From assembly GCF_000582685.1 (NCBI RefSeq), contig NZ_KK073768.1:420410-484409 (forward strand): 64,000 nucleotides of DNA, written 5' to 3'. The stretch's first letter is position 1. Each line of letters begins with the position of its first letter. Shown in pieces: positions 26,093 through 34,953 of the stretch. Both the position numbers and the translations under genes were made by a program. The notes below the pieces were generated by a model. The model made no database searches. It saw nothing but the letters and a program-made list of their open reading frames with translations, and was not told the DNA's origin. The DNA is from [Scytonema hofmanni] UTEX 2349. Its GTDB lineage: Bacteria; Cyanobacteriota; Cyanobacteriia; Cyanobacteriales; Nostocaceae.

Positions 26093-27409
26093 CTATACTC
26101 GACCTCGGAGAAACTGTGCCATTTCGTTAGGAGTTGGTGACATCTCCAAAGCTGTTTCTTCAGTAATGCGACCTTCTTGATAAAGGTTGAGCAGAGACTG
26201 ATTCATTGTAATCATGCCGTCAAAACCAGCTTGTTTCATCAACTCGCCAATTTCATCATATTTACCGTCTTTTATCCATTCTTTAACAGCGTCCGTATTA
26301 ATTAGGATATCGTGGAAAGCAGCACGCTTGCCATCAGTCGTGCGACACAAACCTTGAGCAATGACTGTCACCAAAGACTCAGCAAGCGCTACCCGCATCG
26401 CATCCTGTTCTCCAGCAGAGAAAAGATTAAGAATCCGCTCAATGGTTTTCACAGCGCTGTTGGTGTGGAGGGTTCCCATAACCAAGTGACCTGTTTGAGC
26501 GGCTTTCAGGGCAGTGTTCACCGTTTCTTTATCCCGCATTTCCCCGACCAGAATCAAATCTGGGTCTTCCCGCAAAGCTGCTTTTAAAGCGTTGTCAAAT
26601 TTTCGGGTATGCATTCCTACTTCCCGTTGTTTAACCAACGATTTTTGGCTTTTGTGGACAAATTCTATTGGATCTTCGATGGTGATGATGTGTTTAGCCA
26701 TCTCCCTATTAATGTAATCAACCATCGCCGCCATTGTAGTGGATTTACCAGAACCAGTGGGACCCGTCACCAAAATCAAACCTTTATGGTAATGGCAAAG
26801 ATCGCGAAAAACTGTAGGCAAGTTCAGTTGTTCCATAGTCAGGATCTTCAGCGGAATTAACCGCATCACCATCGCATAGCCTTTGAGAGAGTCAAAGATA
26901 TTAATCCGCACGCGGGCAAAGTCGTACTGAGTTGCTCCATCAAATTCGAGATTTTCTTCAAACTGCTTCATTTCGGCTTCTGTCAGCACCTCCCGCACCC
27001 AACTGACAAAAGTCTCTTTATCCGTTTCTGGATATTCTGTTTGCATCATTTCTCCTCGGCTGCGGAAGCGAGGCACTTCACCGACACCCAAATGAATATC
27101 AGAAAAACCTTTATCGAAAGCTTCTTTTATCAACTGGGATAAAGTCATTCCCGGACTGCTTTTTTTTTGAACTGCACCGGGCATTGGGGGTGGAGTACCC
27201 GGACGATGAGAGGCAACAGGTGCAGAACTTGGTGGGGGAGGTGGTGCAGCATTCATCGCGGCACGGTTGGCAGTCTTTTCTGGTGTCATGTCCAGGGTTT
27301 GGGTAGCTTGACGCTGGGTGCTTAAGCTTGCTGGTGGTGGTGGGGGCAGTGGTGGGATATTACGGGCTGCGATCGGTGTCGAATTTGCTGGATGCTGTGA
27401 TTCTGTCAT
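26093..27409 (-). CDS. pilT: Type IV pilus retraction ATPase PilT
   Basis: A protein of 438 residues. The first 85 are proline-rich and probably disordered. The PilT core follows: N-terminal domain (SDIHLGVGEVPRFRSRGEM), Walker A GPTGSGKST at 216-224, Asp box (ITIEDPIEFVH), Walker B DLILVGEMRD and His box HLVMGTLHTNSA. PilT hydrolyses ATP to depolymerise type IV pili, powering twitching or phototactic motility and DNA uptake. The long Pro-rich N terminus is seen in cyanobacterial PilT proteins. No other pil gene is adjacent. The stop codon touches a heptamer repeat array. Confidence 0.94.
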   Translation of the reverse strand: MTESQHPANSTPIAARNIPPLPPPPPASLSTQRQATQTLDMTPEKTANRAAMNAAPPPPPSSAPVASHRPGTPPPMPGAVQKKSSPGMTLSQLIKEAFDKGFSDIHLGVGEVPRFRSRGEMMQTEYPETDKETFVSWVREVLTEAEMKQFEENLEFDGATQYDFARVRINIFDSLKGYAMVMRLIPLKILTMEQLNLPTVFRDLCHYHKGLILVTGPTGSGKSTTMAAMVDYINREMAKHIITIEDPIEFVHKSQKSLVKQREVGMHTRKFDNALKAALREDPDLILVGEMRDKETVNTALKAAQTGHLVMGTLHTNSAVKTIERILNLFSAGEQDAMRVALAESLVTVIAQGLCRTTDGKRAAFHDILINTDAVKEWIKDGKYDEIGELMKQAGFDGMITMNQSLLNLYQEGRITEETALEMSPTPNEMAQFLRGRV

Positions 27410-28165
27410 ATATCTTCAAATTAATTTGCGTTTTGTTTCATAGGTGGAATTAGCGGCTAGTTTTGGTTCTAAAAATCGGCTTTTAATGAAGCAGGCGTGC
27501 AATTAAAGCGCGATCGCGGAGCGATCGCACCGCAGCCTACTTACTCACTTGGTAATGGGATAAGGCAAATAAATGTCTATCACCAGTTCTCTCTTTTCTG
27601 CCTTCACTTGTATCCGTTTTTTATTACTTCGACTACCTATCAGTTCAAAAAAAATTATTATTCCTGATATAGACTGGTTTAACACATCAACAGGAGAGAG
27701 TCTTTCAGCATATACACATACAAAAGGTTGTATTTAATATAGCTAATACTTAAATGTAAATATACTCATCTAAAGATGAGAAACTTGTGTTAAGCATTTA
27801 TACACCTAGCTAGCAAATAACAGCGAAAACAAATGCAGATAAATTGTTCAGCCTAATAAGAGCGATTATGAGAGTCAGCCTTGTTTTTGATAAGTTATGT
27901 TAAGCCAAAATTATCTGTAGCGCTGGTAACGAATTCTATAACTAATACATTTTGGCTTCTACTCCTTAAGGCAGATACTAAGGAGGAATAGTCAAGAAAA
28001 TGCTTATCAGGACATTTATCCATGATCCCCAAAGCTTAACTGTAAAGTTTATTAACTAAATGCTCATTTACCCGATTGGGTTTTATATACTAAAGTTCAT
28101 TGAGATATCGAATTTGCTTTAAACAAGCAAAAAAAATTTTTCAGACTTTCTTGGGAGGAAAATTC
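27410..28165. other. Long noncoding region between pilT and a small membrane protein gene
   Basis: About 750 bases, AT-rich, with HIP1 sites at 27510-27530. No gene, structural RNA or strong repeat was recognised. It may hold both divergent promoters. Confidence 0.5.
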
Positions 28166-28540
28166 ATGGTTGCAGTTCAAAGCTCTAATTTAAGCAAAAC
28201 TCAGTCTTTGTTGATGATCAAAAGCTTTTTAATCTGGTCTTTCACTTTGGCAGTATGCTTGCTGGTTGTTGGCTTTCCTTTAGTTGTCTTGATGGCTACG
28301 GTCGGATGTTTATTGTCGATTGTCTTACAATCTGTGATGCCTGTTAGTGCTGTTTTGTTAGTTGCTGGTGGTTTGATTTTGTTTAATGTAATGGCTATTG
28401 TTTTCGCTGCTGGGATGTTAACTCTCAAGGGTGTTCATCCAAGTCAAGTCAGCTGGTTAAGCTGGCTACATGGAGAGGCAGATGAAACACAAACGACCGT
28501 CTACGCTGCTTGTCCTTTAACTTGTGATGTCGAAGTTTAA
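28166..28540 (+). CDS. Small membrane protein, unknown function
   Basis: A product of 124 residues from ATG 28166, with GGGAGGAAAATTC as ribosome site; an upstream in-frame ATG at 28100 lacks one. Three hydrophobic segments are visible (about residues 19-40, VVGFPLVVLMATVGCLLSIV; and 60-90). The tail is polar and ends in YAACPLTCDVEV with two cysteines. The family is not recognised. A strong intrinsic terminator follows 33 bases after the stop, so the gene is monocistronic. Confidence 0.7.
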   Translation: MVAVQSSNLSKTQSLLMIKSFLIWSFTLAVCLLVVGFPLVVLMATVGCLLSIVLQSVMPVSAVLLVAGGLILFNVMAIVFAAGMLTLKGVHPSQVSWLSWLHGEADETQTTVYAACPLTCDVEV

Positions 28541-28573
28541 TTATCACTACCATATTCGACAAACAGTGCATCT

Positions 28574-28595
28574 GCCCGGTCTTGCCGGGTTTTTT
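28574..28595 (+). terminator. Intrinsic terminator
   Basis: CCCGG-TCTTG-CCGGG stem-loop followed by six T. It ends the transcript of the small membrane protein gene, just before the convergent nuclease-like gene. Confidence 0.88.
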
Positions 28596-28612
28596 CATGT
28601 TTACTTTTCTAC

Positions 28613-29215
28613 CTAATAATGTGCAACAAAACTGACCAAAATACCAAGAACTTGCTCAACTGGAGGAAGATTGTATTCTAAAAGTCCAATAGTTACCGTA
28701 TTAGATTCCAGCTTGAGAAACTTCCATCTGTCCCCGGTAGTAACTGTACCAAAAATAATCGGAACCGACTGATTATTTTGTTCATTAAAACGCTGTGCTG
28801 CAATCATTTCTGCAACGCACTGACCTAACCCTCCATTCAAATCTTCTTTTTTTGCTTCCACCACAACTACCGCAGGTGCATTAATAAACAACTGTTCGGG
28901 AGAACGACTGATCAAAAAATCGCAAACACCATTTAGCCCTACTGATTGGTCTACAGAAAAATCATTTCCAGAAAATAAACTAATTTTCTGTGGAAAAATA
29001 TCTTTAAGTTCCAACAAAATAGGACATATAAGCATTTCTGACCTAGCTTTTTCAGTATTTAACGCTAGAGCTAGAGGTAAATATTTCTGCAAAAATTCTG
29101 CCAAAAAAGGACTTGGTTGTTGTAATTCGATAGATGTTAAAAAAGTTGTTTCTTCAACGATTGTTAAATTAAAATCTTGTTTGACACGTCGTAACGTAAA
29201 ATCGCTATAGGACAT
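28613..29215 (-). CDS. PD-(D/E)XK nuclease-like hypothetical protein
   Basis: A soluble protein of 200 residues. The segment LNGVCDFLIS, followed about 20 residues later by APAVVVVEAKKED, gives the D...(E)xK arrangement of the PD-(D/E)XK nuclease core. The following helix GGLGQCVAEMIAAQRFNEQN fits the conserved Gln helix. Such single-domain proteins are common in cyanobacteria; their substrates are unknown to me. It precedes a DUF3611 gene on the same strand (transcribed after it), with a 43-base gap. Confidence 0.6.
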   Translation of the reverse strand: MSYSDFTLRRVKQDFNLTIVEETTFLTSIELQQPSPFLAEFLQKYLPLALALNTEKARSEMLICPILLELKDIFPQKISLFSGNDFSVDQSVGLNGVCDFLISRSPEQLFINAPAVVVVEAKKEDLNGGLGQCVAEMIAAQRFNEQNNQSVPIIFGTVTTGDRWKFLKLESNTVTIGLLEYNLPPVEQVLGILVSFVAHY

Positions 29216-29258
29216 TTGTTTACCTTAGCTTTACAAGAGCGATCATCATGCGCCAATT

Positions 29259-29828
29259 TTAATCTTCTACCCAATATAGTAGACCCAAAGAAGTAACGGC
29301 ACCAAAAAAGTGAGCGCCAATCATGTTGACGTTTGCGAGCATAACAAAAATGTCTAGTGAACGAATCAGATTTTCCGGTCGATAAACCGCGACTCCTTGA
29401 GGTTGAGCCAATGTTTTTCCTAATATAACTGCAACCGTCGCTTCCGATGCAACAAAAGATATTAATAGCCCGATTAAACTAATAATTAGTCCCAGACGTA
29501 AAGCTTTAATTACGTCTTCCTTCTTGAGATGGATTTGAGAATTTGATGTTTGTATAAGTTTAGCCAAATGCCTGTAACGTAAAGCCCAATATACACGGAA
29601 GCACAGCAACAAAATACCAACAGTACCTAAAAAGACACCGAACCCAATAGCTGTATTGTTCGTTTGTATAGTGACGTTACGGCTAAACCAAGCAAATAAC
29701 AAAGCAATGCCAGAAACACCACCTAGCGTCAACTGTACCCAGAAGCTAATGCGACTTACTAAACGAAAAGTAGTGAGGAATTGCTGTTTGCTTGGCGGAT
29801 GTGACAATGATTCTAGATTATCTAACAT
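29259..29828 (-). CDS. DUF3611 family membrane protein
   Basis: A protein of 189 residues with four hydrophobic segments (about residues 25-47, 58-80, 110-130 and 160-185). RISFWVQLTLGGVSGIALLF, YRHLAKLI and the C-terminal NVNMIGAHFFGAVTSLGLLY are characteristic of DUF3611, a family of cyanobacteria and plastids. The ATG at 29828 sits 5 bases after GGAGG and is preferred over a GTG two codons upstream. The function is unknown; it is placed in the inner envelope or thylakoid membrane. Confidence 0.85.
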   Translation of the reverse strand: MLDNLESLSHPPSKQQFLTTFRLVSRISFWVQLTLGGVSGIALLFAWFSRNVTIQTNNTAIGFGVFLGTVGILLLCFRVYWALRYRHLAKLIQTSNSQIHLKKEDVIKALRLGLIISLIGLLISFVASEATVAVILGKTLAQPQGVAVYRPENLIRSLDIFVMLANVNMIGAHFFGAVTSLGLLYWVED

Positions 29829-29910
29829 ATGCACCTCCAGGTAATATTTATGTGCTTATACCAATTATTTGTGAAGACGCATAGAAAGAACCCCACCCTA
29901 ACCCTCCCCG

Positions 29911-30021
29911 CAAGCTCTTAGGGAACCGGATTTTCCCCTCCACGAAGCATTATGACTGTACATGACAAAACCATTGGCAAAACGCAAGCTCTTAGGGAAC
30001 CGGATTTTCCCCTCCACGAAG
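29911..30021. repeat. 37-bp exact direct repeat in the spacer
   Basis: Two identical 37-bp copies start at 29911 and 29985 (CAAGCTCTTAGGGAACCGGA...). They are flanked by complementary C-rich and G-rich ends (ACCCCACCC near 29890, GGGGTGGGGT near 30039). The spacer 29829-30202 holds no gene. Confidence 0.85.
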
Positions 30022-30202
30022 AGCGGGTAGGGACTTCGCGGGGTGGGGTCAAATTCTATGCAGCTTCACAAATAATTGGTATTACAGAAAATTTTAACTT
30101 GATTGGAATTGATATATATTACAAATTTAAATATATTAAGAAGCCATTACTATTGATATAAACCAATAGTTAGAGTGGAGTGCATCCCAAAACTTGCTCA
30201 AC

Positions 30203-31192
30203 TTAAGGTTTTTCAGACTTGCCATTTCCTTGCGTTTGTAACTCAGCCAACAACCTAAGCGAATCGCTGATGCGACGCGATTTTGGTACTTCACCTTTAC
30301 CTGCGGACCAACCTTCACGCTGACGCGATCTGTTGCCATCTGTCTCTTCTGTTTGGTCGTGAAACAAAATTTGTTGCGTTGGGAAGGGTAAATCAATGCC
30401 ATTTTCTGTGAGCTTTTTCTTGATTGCAGATAGCACGCGATCGCGTGAGGTAAGATCGTCTACACGACGTGGCGGATTAATCCACCAACGTGCGCGGATA
30501 TTAACAGTACTTTGTGCTAAATCCATCACCAGCACATCGGGAGCGGGGTCTTTCAAAACTTCATTTACGCTATGCATTGCCTCCATAATTAACTGCTTTG
30601 CTCTGTCTATATCATCGCCGTAGCCAATACCAACATCGTATTCCAATCGGCGATTATCAAAAGCAGTATTTACGGTTATGGAATTGGTGAACAACTCAGA
30701 ATTAGGAATGACAATCCGACGACCATCGTAAGTTTTAATAGTTGTAGCGCGTGTCTCAATATTTTCGACTGTTCCCTCAAAGTTTTTAAACACAATTTGG
30801 TCATCAATTTGAAAGGGTTCGGTGAGCAGAATTAAAATACCTGCTAAGAAATTTTGCAAAATATCGCGGAAGGCAAAACCAATTGCCACACCGCTAATTC
30901 CTAATAATTGGATTAAATCGCCTGCTTTGAATGTGGGAATTACTATTGACAAAGCTACAAATAAACCGACCAAAATTGTTGTACCTTGTGCCAATCTTCC
31001 CAATACCATTCCTAAATTTCGGGCTTGACGACGGTTACGGGTCAAGCGTTTAACGACTTTCTTAATTGTTCTCGCAACGTAAAAGAAGATAGCAAAGACG
31101 ATTAACGCTAGCACAATATTAGGCAATAGGACAATCAAGCCGTTAATCATTCCTTGAATTGTGTCCCAAACTGCGTATATCTCTGCATTCAT
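30203..31192 (-). CDS. MscS family mechanosensitive channel
   Basis: A protein of 329 residues. Three N-terminal membrane segments end in the pore helix region (DLIQLLGISGVAIGFAFRDI, then LQNFLAGILILLTEPFQIDD). The cytoplasmic beta domain follows (GTVENIETRATTIKTYDGRR, VIPNSELFTNSITVNT), then the alpha/beta domain. It opens under membrane tension to release solutes on hypo-osmotic shock. The last 45 residues are charged and probably disordered. It is close to DUF389 and Na+/H+ antiporter genes, an ion-homeostasis neighbourhood, though not all are on one strand. Confidence 0.93.
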   Translation of the reverse strand: MNAEIYAVWDTIQGMINGLIVLLPNIVLALIVFAIFFYVARTIKKVVKRLTRNRRQARNLGMVLGRLAQGTTILVGLFVALSIVIPTFKAGDLIQLLGISGVAIGFAFRDILQNFLAGILILLTEPFQIDDQIVFKNFEGTVENIETRATTIKTYDGRRIVIPNSELFTNSITVNTAFDNRRLEYDVGIGYGDDIDRAKQLIMEAMHSVNEVLKDPAPDVLVMDLAQSTVNIRARWWINPPRRVDDLTSRDRVLSAIKKKLTENGIDLPFPTQQILFHDQTEETDGNRSRQREGWSAGKGEVPKSRRISDSLRLLAELQTQGNGKSEKP

Positions 31193-31268
31193 GTTAATTG
31201 CTTAATTACCAACACCGATGATAATAATAAAAAGTGAGAAAATTTGACTCTATCTGAAGGAGCGTTAA

Positions 31269-32300
31269 TCAATTAGCTTTTGTTGAATTCTTCCAAGGCA
31301 TATTAGAGATAGTTGGATCTCCTATGACTTCTTCAACTTGGCTGACTTCAAATATTAGCTTAAAAGGTTGCTCCATCTCTTTTGCCAAAAAAGCTTCTAA
31401 CAACCTCACCTGCTTGGGGGTAATAGGTTCTTTTGCCCGCACGCTTAATCTAACTTGTGGAGGATTAGTTAGCCAGTTAGTATCGCTTTTAACTAAGTTC
31501 AAGCGTTGGAAGGTCACGGTTCGGTTTAGCAGAACCTTTCTGAGACTGCTTTCCAACCGTGCTTGTGTGACTAACTGGCTAAAACTGACGCTCAAAGGAA
31601 TCAGTAAAGCACCTGTTAAAGTCAGTGCCCAAATTAACGGGGTTCGTGCGGTTTTCATGGGAGAATAGCCGATCGCTAGAAATGTCAGCATACAGGCTAA
31701 AGTAATGCCTAAGAGGTTGGTAAGGTAAAGTAGAGTTGCTCCCTGACTAAGTGCCCAGTTTGCTTGGGACAATCCTAAACCGATGACACAAACTGGCGGC
31801 ATTAAAGCAACTGCGATCGCAGTTCCTGCTAAACTAGTAGAAATTTTGAGTTGCACCTTCGCATAACCACTAATGCCACCAGCTACCACCGCTATACCTA
31901 AATCTAGCAAAGTCGGTTTAGATCGGGATAGCACTTCACTACCAAAGTCAGAAATGCCGACGAGCGAACCCAGAGTATAAGCGATCGCAACTGCTAGCAA
32001 TGTTCCTATGACTAACGCAATTAAACCGAGACGAAACAACCTAACATTACCTGCCAACGCTCCAAAGGCTAAACCCCGAATTGGCAGCATCAAAGGTGCA
32101 ATAATCATTGCACCGATGATGACAGCAGCGCTGTTGGTGAGTAACCCAAATGTAGCGATCGCACAAGAACTAACAATTAAAATCAGATAAGTTGTGTTCG
32201 GGGTAGATTCTTCTAATAAGTCTGTTTTTAACTGCTCTACCTGGGTTGGTTCTAAGCTACGTTGCCTAAAGTTTCGGAAGCGATGGCGAATATCAAGCAT
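31269..32300 (-). CDS. DUF389 family membrane protein
   Basis: A protein of 343 residues. After a basic N-terminal 35 residues come about six hydrophobic segments, including SSCAIATFGLLTNSAAVIIG and AMIIAPLMLPIRGLAFGALA, which are typical of DUF389 (TIGR00341 type). A C-terminal soluble tail (about 245-343; PPQVRLSVRAKEPITPKQVR) follows. The function of the family is unknown; transport has been suggested. It lies 76 bases upstream of the MscS gene on the same strand and may form an operon with it. Confidence 0.9.
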   Translation of the reverse strand: MLDIRHRFRNFRQRSLEPTQVEQLKTDLLEESTPNTTYLILIVSSCAIATFGLLTNSAAVIIGAMIIAPLMLPIRGLAFGALAGNVRLFRLGLIALVIGTLLAVAIAYTLGSLVGISDFGSEVLSRSKPTLLDLGIAVVAGGISGYAKVQLKISTSLAGTAIAVALMPPVCVIGLGLSQANWALSQGATLLYLTNLLGITLACMLTFLAIGYSPMKTARTPLIWALTLTGALLIPLSVSFSQLVTQARLESSLRKVLLNRTVTFQRLNLVKSDTNWLTNPPQVRLSVRAKEPITPKQVRLLEAFLAKEMEQPFKLIFEVSQVEEVIGDPTISNMPWKNSTKAN

Positions 32301-32421
32301 TGCACTTTCCTAAAATTTTTACTTTAGCTTTAATCTTTTAATCACAATATCGTCCCAAGGGATGTTTTATATAACAATAATTTGATTAAAATTAACGCAT
32401 AAGTTTAACGAGAATTTTAAC

Positions 32422-33975
32422 ATGGCGATTGAATCAGCAATTGGAGAAGCTGCAATTGAAGAAAATCTCAAGCAATTTCTTCTGGTACTTTCAGTTTCTC
32501 TGAGTGTGGCAACCTTACCACAAATATTTAGCTGGTTTCGTCATATTCCCTACACTTTACTGTTAGTAATTGTGGGGTTAATGCTGGCACTGGTAGATGT
32601 CAGATTAGTGTACCTTTCCCCTGGCTTAATTTTGTCGATTTTTCTACCTCCCTTGTTGTTTGAAGCTGCTTGGAACTTAAAATGGGCAGACTTAAAGCGG
32701 GATTTAGTGCCAATTTGTTTGTATGCGGTAATTGGGGTGGTAATTTCCATTGCCGGAGTTGCCTTTGGTTTAAATCAATTTGCCGGAATTTCTCTCTTCA
32801 CTGCTTTGCTAATTGGAGCTTGCCTTTCTGCCACCGATCCGGTTTCAGTCACAGCGTTATTTCGGGAATTGGGAGTAGAAAAACGACTCACAACTTTAAT
32901 GGAGGGGGAAAGTTTATTTAATGATGGCATGGCAGTTGTTGCCTTTGGTTTTTTAGTCGCGCTGTCGTTGGGAACCGCTGAATGGGGATTCCAAACAATT
33001 TTGGTACAGTTTTTTACAGTTGTGGGCATCGGTGTAGCGGTGGGAGCTTTAATTGGGTTTGGCATCTCCTACCTAACTCAGCGTTTCGATTTGCCCTTGG
33101 TGGAGCAGTCATTAACCTTGGTTTCCGCTTACGCTACTTACCTCATAACTGAGGATTTAGGCGGTTCTGGAGTGATTGGAGTCGTTACTTGTGGTTTAAT
33201 TCTGGGTAACTTTGGCTCTCGCATTGGTATGAACCCGCGTACACGAGTGATTGTCACGGAATTTTGGGAATTTTTGGCATTTTTTGTCAATTCGATTGTA
33301 TTTTTGTTGATTGGGGATCAGATACAGTTTGCGATTTTGAGAGAAAACTTAGGTGCGATCGCCATCACAGTTGCAGCGATGATTATGACACGAGCGATCG
33401 CTATCTATGCACTAAGCTTTGTCAGCAATCGTCTCGTTAATTCGGAAATTACCACATCAAAGCAAACCGTGCTTTGGTGGGGTGGATTGCGTGGTGCTGT
33501 TTCCATTGCCTTGGCTTTGAGCGTGTCAACTAGTTTACCAAATCGCGAAGCATTGATTGCTACAGTCTTTGGCGGAGTATTGTTTACGCTGCTCGTACAA
33601 GGATTGACCATTCAACCTTTGTTAAAAAAGTTGCAATTGCTCGGAGATGGACCTCTGCGGCAGCAATATTTAGAGATAATTGCCCGTCAAACTGCCCTCA
33701 ATCGAGTACTGCAACACTTAGAAAAACTTGAGCAGCGTCCTGGGATTGAACCAGAGTTTTGCGACTACCAGAAAGCGCTGATTAAAGGAGAGCTTGAGCG
33801 TCTGCAAACAGAAATCGAGAAATTACAAGATGAATATCCGAATATACGGGACTTTACACTTGAGCAGTTGCGCTCAGAACTTCTGGCTATTGAAGCAGAT
33901 ACTTATGCTGAATTTGTCCGCTCAGGTCGATTGAATCGGGAACTTGCACCCTCTTTGCAACAGTTTATCGATTGA
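32422..33975 (+). CDS. Na+/H+ antiporter, CPA1 (NhaP) type
   Basis: A protein of 517 residues with 11-12 hydrophobic segments. Core motifs of CPA1 exchangers are present: PPLLFEAAWNLKWADLKRDL, the ion-binding ACLSATDPVSVTALFRELG and GESLFNDGMAVVAFG, and WWGGLRGAVSIALAL in the late segment. A cytoplasmic tail of about 100 residues (LEKLEQRPGIEPEFCDYQKA onward) is helical and may be regulatory. It exchanges Na+ or K+ for H+ across the membrane for pH and salt homeostasis. Divergent from the DUF389 gene. Confidence 0.95.
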   Translation: MAIESAIGEAAIEENLKQFLLVLSVSLSVATLPQIFSWFRHIPYTLLLVIVGLMLALVDVRLVYLSPGLILSIFLPPLLFEAAWNLKWADLKRDLVPICLYAVIGVVISIAGVAFGLNQFAGISLFTALLIGACLSATDPVSVTALFRELGVEKRLTTLMEGESLFNDGMAVVAFGFLVALSLGTAEWGFQTILVQFFTVVGIGVAVGALIGFGISYLTQRFDLPLVEQSLTLVSAYATYLITEDLGGSGVIGVVTCGLILGNFGSRIGMNPRTRVIVTEFWEFLAFFVNSIVFLLIGDQIQFAILRENLGAIAITVAAMIMTRAIAIYALSFVSNRLVNSEITTSKQTVLWWGGLRGAVSIALALSVSTSLPNREALIATVFGGVLFTLLVQGLTIQPLLKKLQLLGDGPLRQQYLEIIARQTALNRVLQHLEKLEQRPGIEPEFCDYQKALIKGELERLQTEIEKLQDEYPNIRDFTLEQLRSELLAIEADTYAEFVRSGRLNRELAPSLQQFID

Positions 33976-34014
33976 CACTGTTTACGGGAGTACAACAATA
34001 TTTCCATTCTTTGG

Positions 34015-34039
34015 GCGATCGCATAAAAAACTTTACCCC
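34015..34039. repeat. HIP1-bearing direct repeat, left copy
   Basis: GCGATCGCATAAAAAACTT plus CCCC downstream. The same sequence occurs at 34836-34861, on the far side of a two-gene module of about 640 bp. Confidence 0.75.
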
Positions 34040-34091
34040 TGATGAGTGAAAAGACTGAGGTGAGTGCGATCAATATTACTGTTATTTAGAG

Positions 34092-34460
34092 TCACAAAAT
34101 GTCATCGATCAGAACTGAGCCACCCTCACAAAAATCTATACTGAGGTGATAATCTTCAAGCAGGGCGGTTCCGACCAATGGACGACGACCCATAGCCAGA
34201 ACTGCAATGTTGCGCTCTACCCCCCTCCATACAATGGTCGCTAAATAAGCATTGGCTACGATATCAGTATTGTCAGCGAGATTGGCATTGATTTCGCTAA
34301 GATATGGCAAGCCAAGTTCAGCAATCACAGAGGGTGGTAAAGTTAAGTATCCTTCAAAACCAGTATCAACAACACATTCAAGCTCTGCATCTGAGTGTCC
34401 TGGAAGACGAAGAATAACGCCAATTCGTGCCTGAAGTCCAACTACAGTCCCATGTATCAT
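34092..34460 (-). CDS. Clan AA aspartic protease (retropepsin-like)
   Basis: A protein of 122 residues. The retropepsin-like active-site motif is ECVVDTGFEGYLTLPPSVI (catalytic Asp near residue 33), followed by the flap and second half (MGRRPLVGTALLEDYHLSID). One domain should dimerise to form an active protease. It overlaps the upstream small gene by 4 bases (ATGA), so the pair is translationally coupled. Similar pairs are scattered in cyanobacterial accessory regions and look like selfish or toxin-antitoxin-like cassettes, but no activity is established to my knowledge. Confidence 0.82.
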   Translation of the reverse strand: MIHGTVVGLQARIGVILRLPGHSDAELECVVDTGFEGYLTLPPSVIAELGLPYLSEINANLADNTDIVANAYLATIVWRGVERNIAVLAMGRRPLVGTALLEDYHLSIDFCEGGSVLIDDIL

Positions 34461-34729
34461 TTTGCAGTTCTAACCAAAGTACCACCAATCGCATAGACAG
34501 CATTAAAGCCAATTCTTTCTGTCCAAATTGCTGCACCAGGATGTTTGGCTTGCAATCGAAGACTTGTAACGACTAAATCATCTGCAATTTCATACTCGCC
34601 TGTTTCGATATCAATTGAAACAATTTTGCCGATGTTGTCTGGTGTTTCGACTTGAGGACGGATACGATTCTCATAAATAAGCTTGCCGCGTTGAGCAATC
34701 TCTTGGCTACTGATGTCAGGATGGAGCAT
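34457..34729 (-). CDS. Partner protein of the retropepsin-like gene, unknown function
   Basis: A soluble protein of 90 residues: IAQRGKLIYENRIRPQVETP, then DNIGKIVSIDIETGEYEIAD and a C-terminal WTERIGFNAVYAIGG. The segment GKIVSIDIETGEYEI suggests a small beta barrel. It is the upstream, overlapping partner of the aspartic protease gene. The function is not known. By gene order it would occupy the place of an antitoxin or substrate. Confidence 0.7.
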   Translation of the reverse strand: MLHPDISSQEIAQRGKLIYENRIRPQVETPDNIGKIVSIDIETGEYEIADDLVVTSLRLQAKHPGAAIWTERIGFNAVYAIGGTLVRTAK

Positions 34730-34835
34730 GTAGCACTTTCCATATAAACTGCCAGTTCTTCGATCTTATCCCATGATGCAATCAGATGGGTGGAACTGTT
34801 TAATACACTGTACCCAGCTTGGAAGCGATATTATT

Positions 34836-34861
34836 GCGATCGCATAAAAAACTTCATCCCC
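34836..34861. repeat. HIP1-bearing direct repeat, right copy
   Basis: Matches 34015-34039 for 19 consecutive bases and shares the following CCCC. It bounds the protease module on its upstream side. Confidence 0.75.
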
Positions 34862-34953
34862 AGTCTCCTAACCCGCCAAGAGTCAATAGTTTTTTACCAT
34901 ACATATTATTTATGGGCAAGGCGCGTAAATCAATAAAATACACTCTGCAACAT

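Noticed and set aside
29952..30161. 69-codon frame in the spacer before the MscS gene
   Set aside because: It runs through the second copy of the 37-bp direct repeat, and its sequence is repeat-derived.
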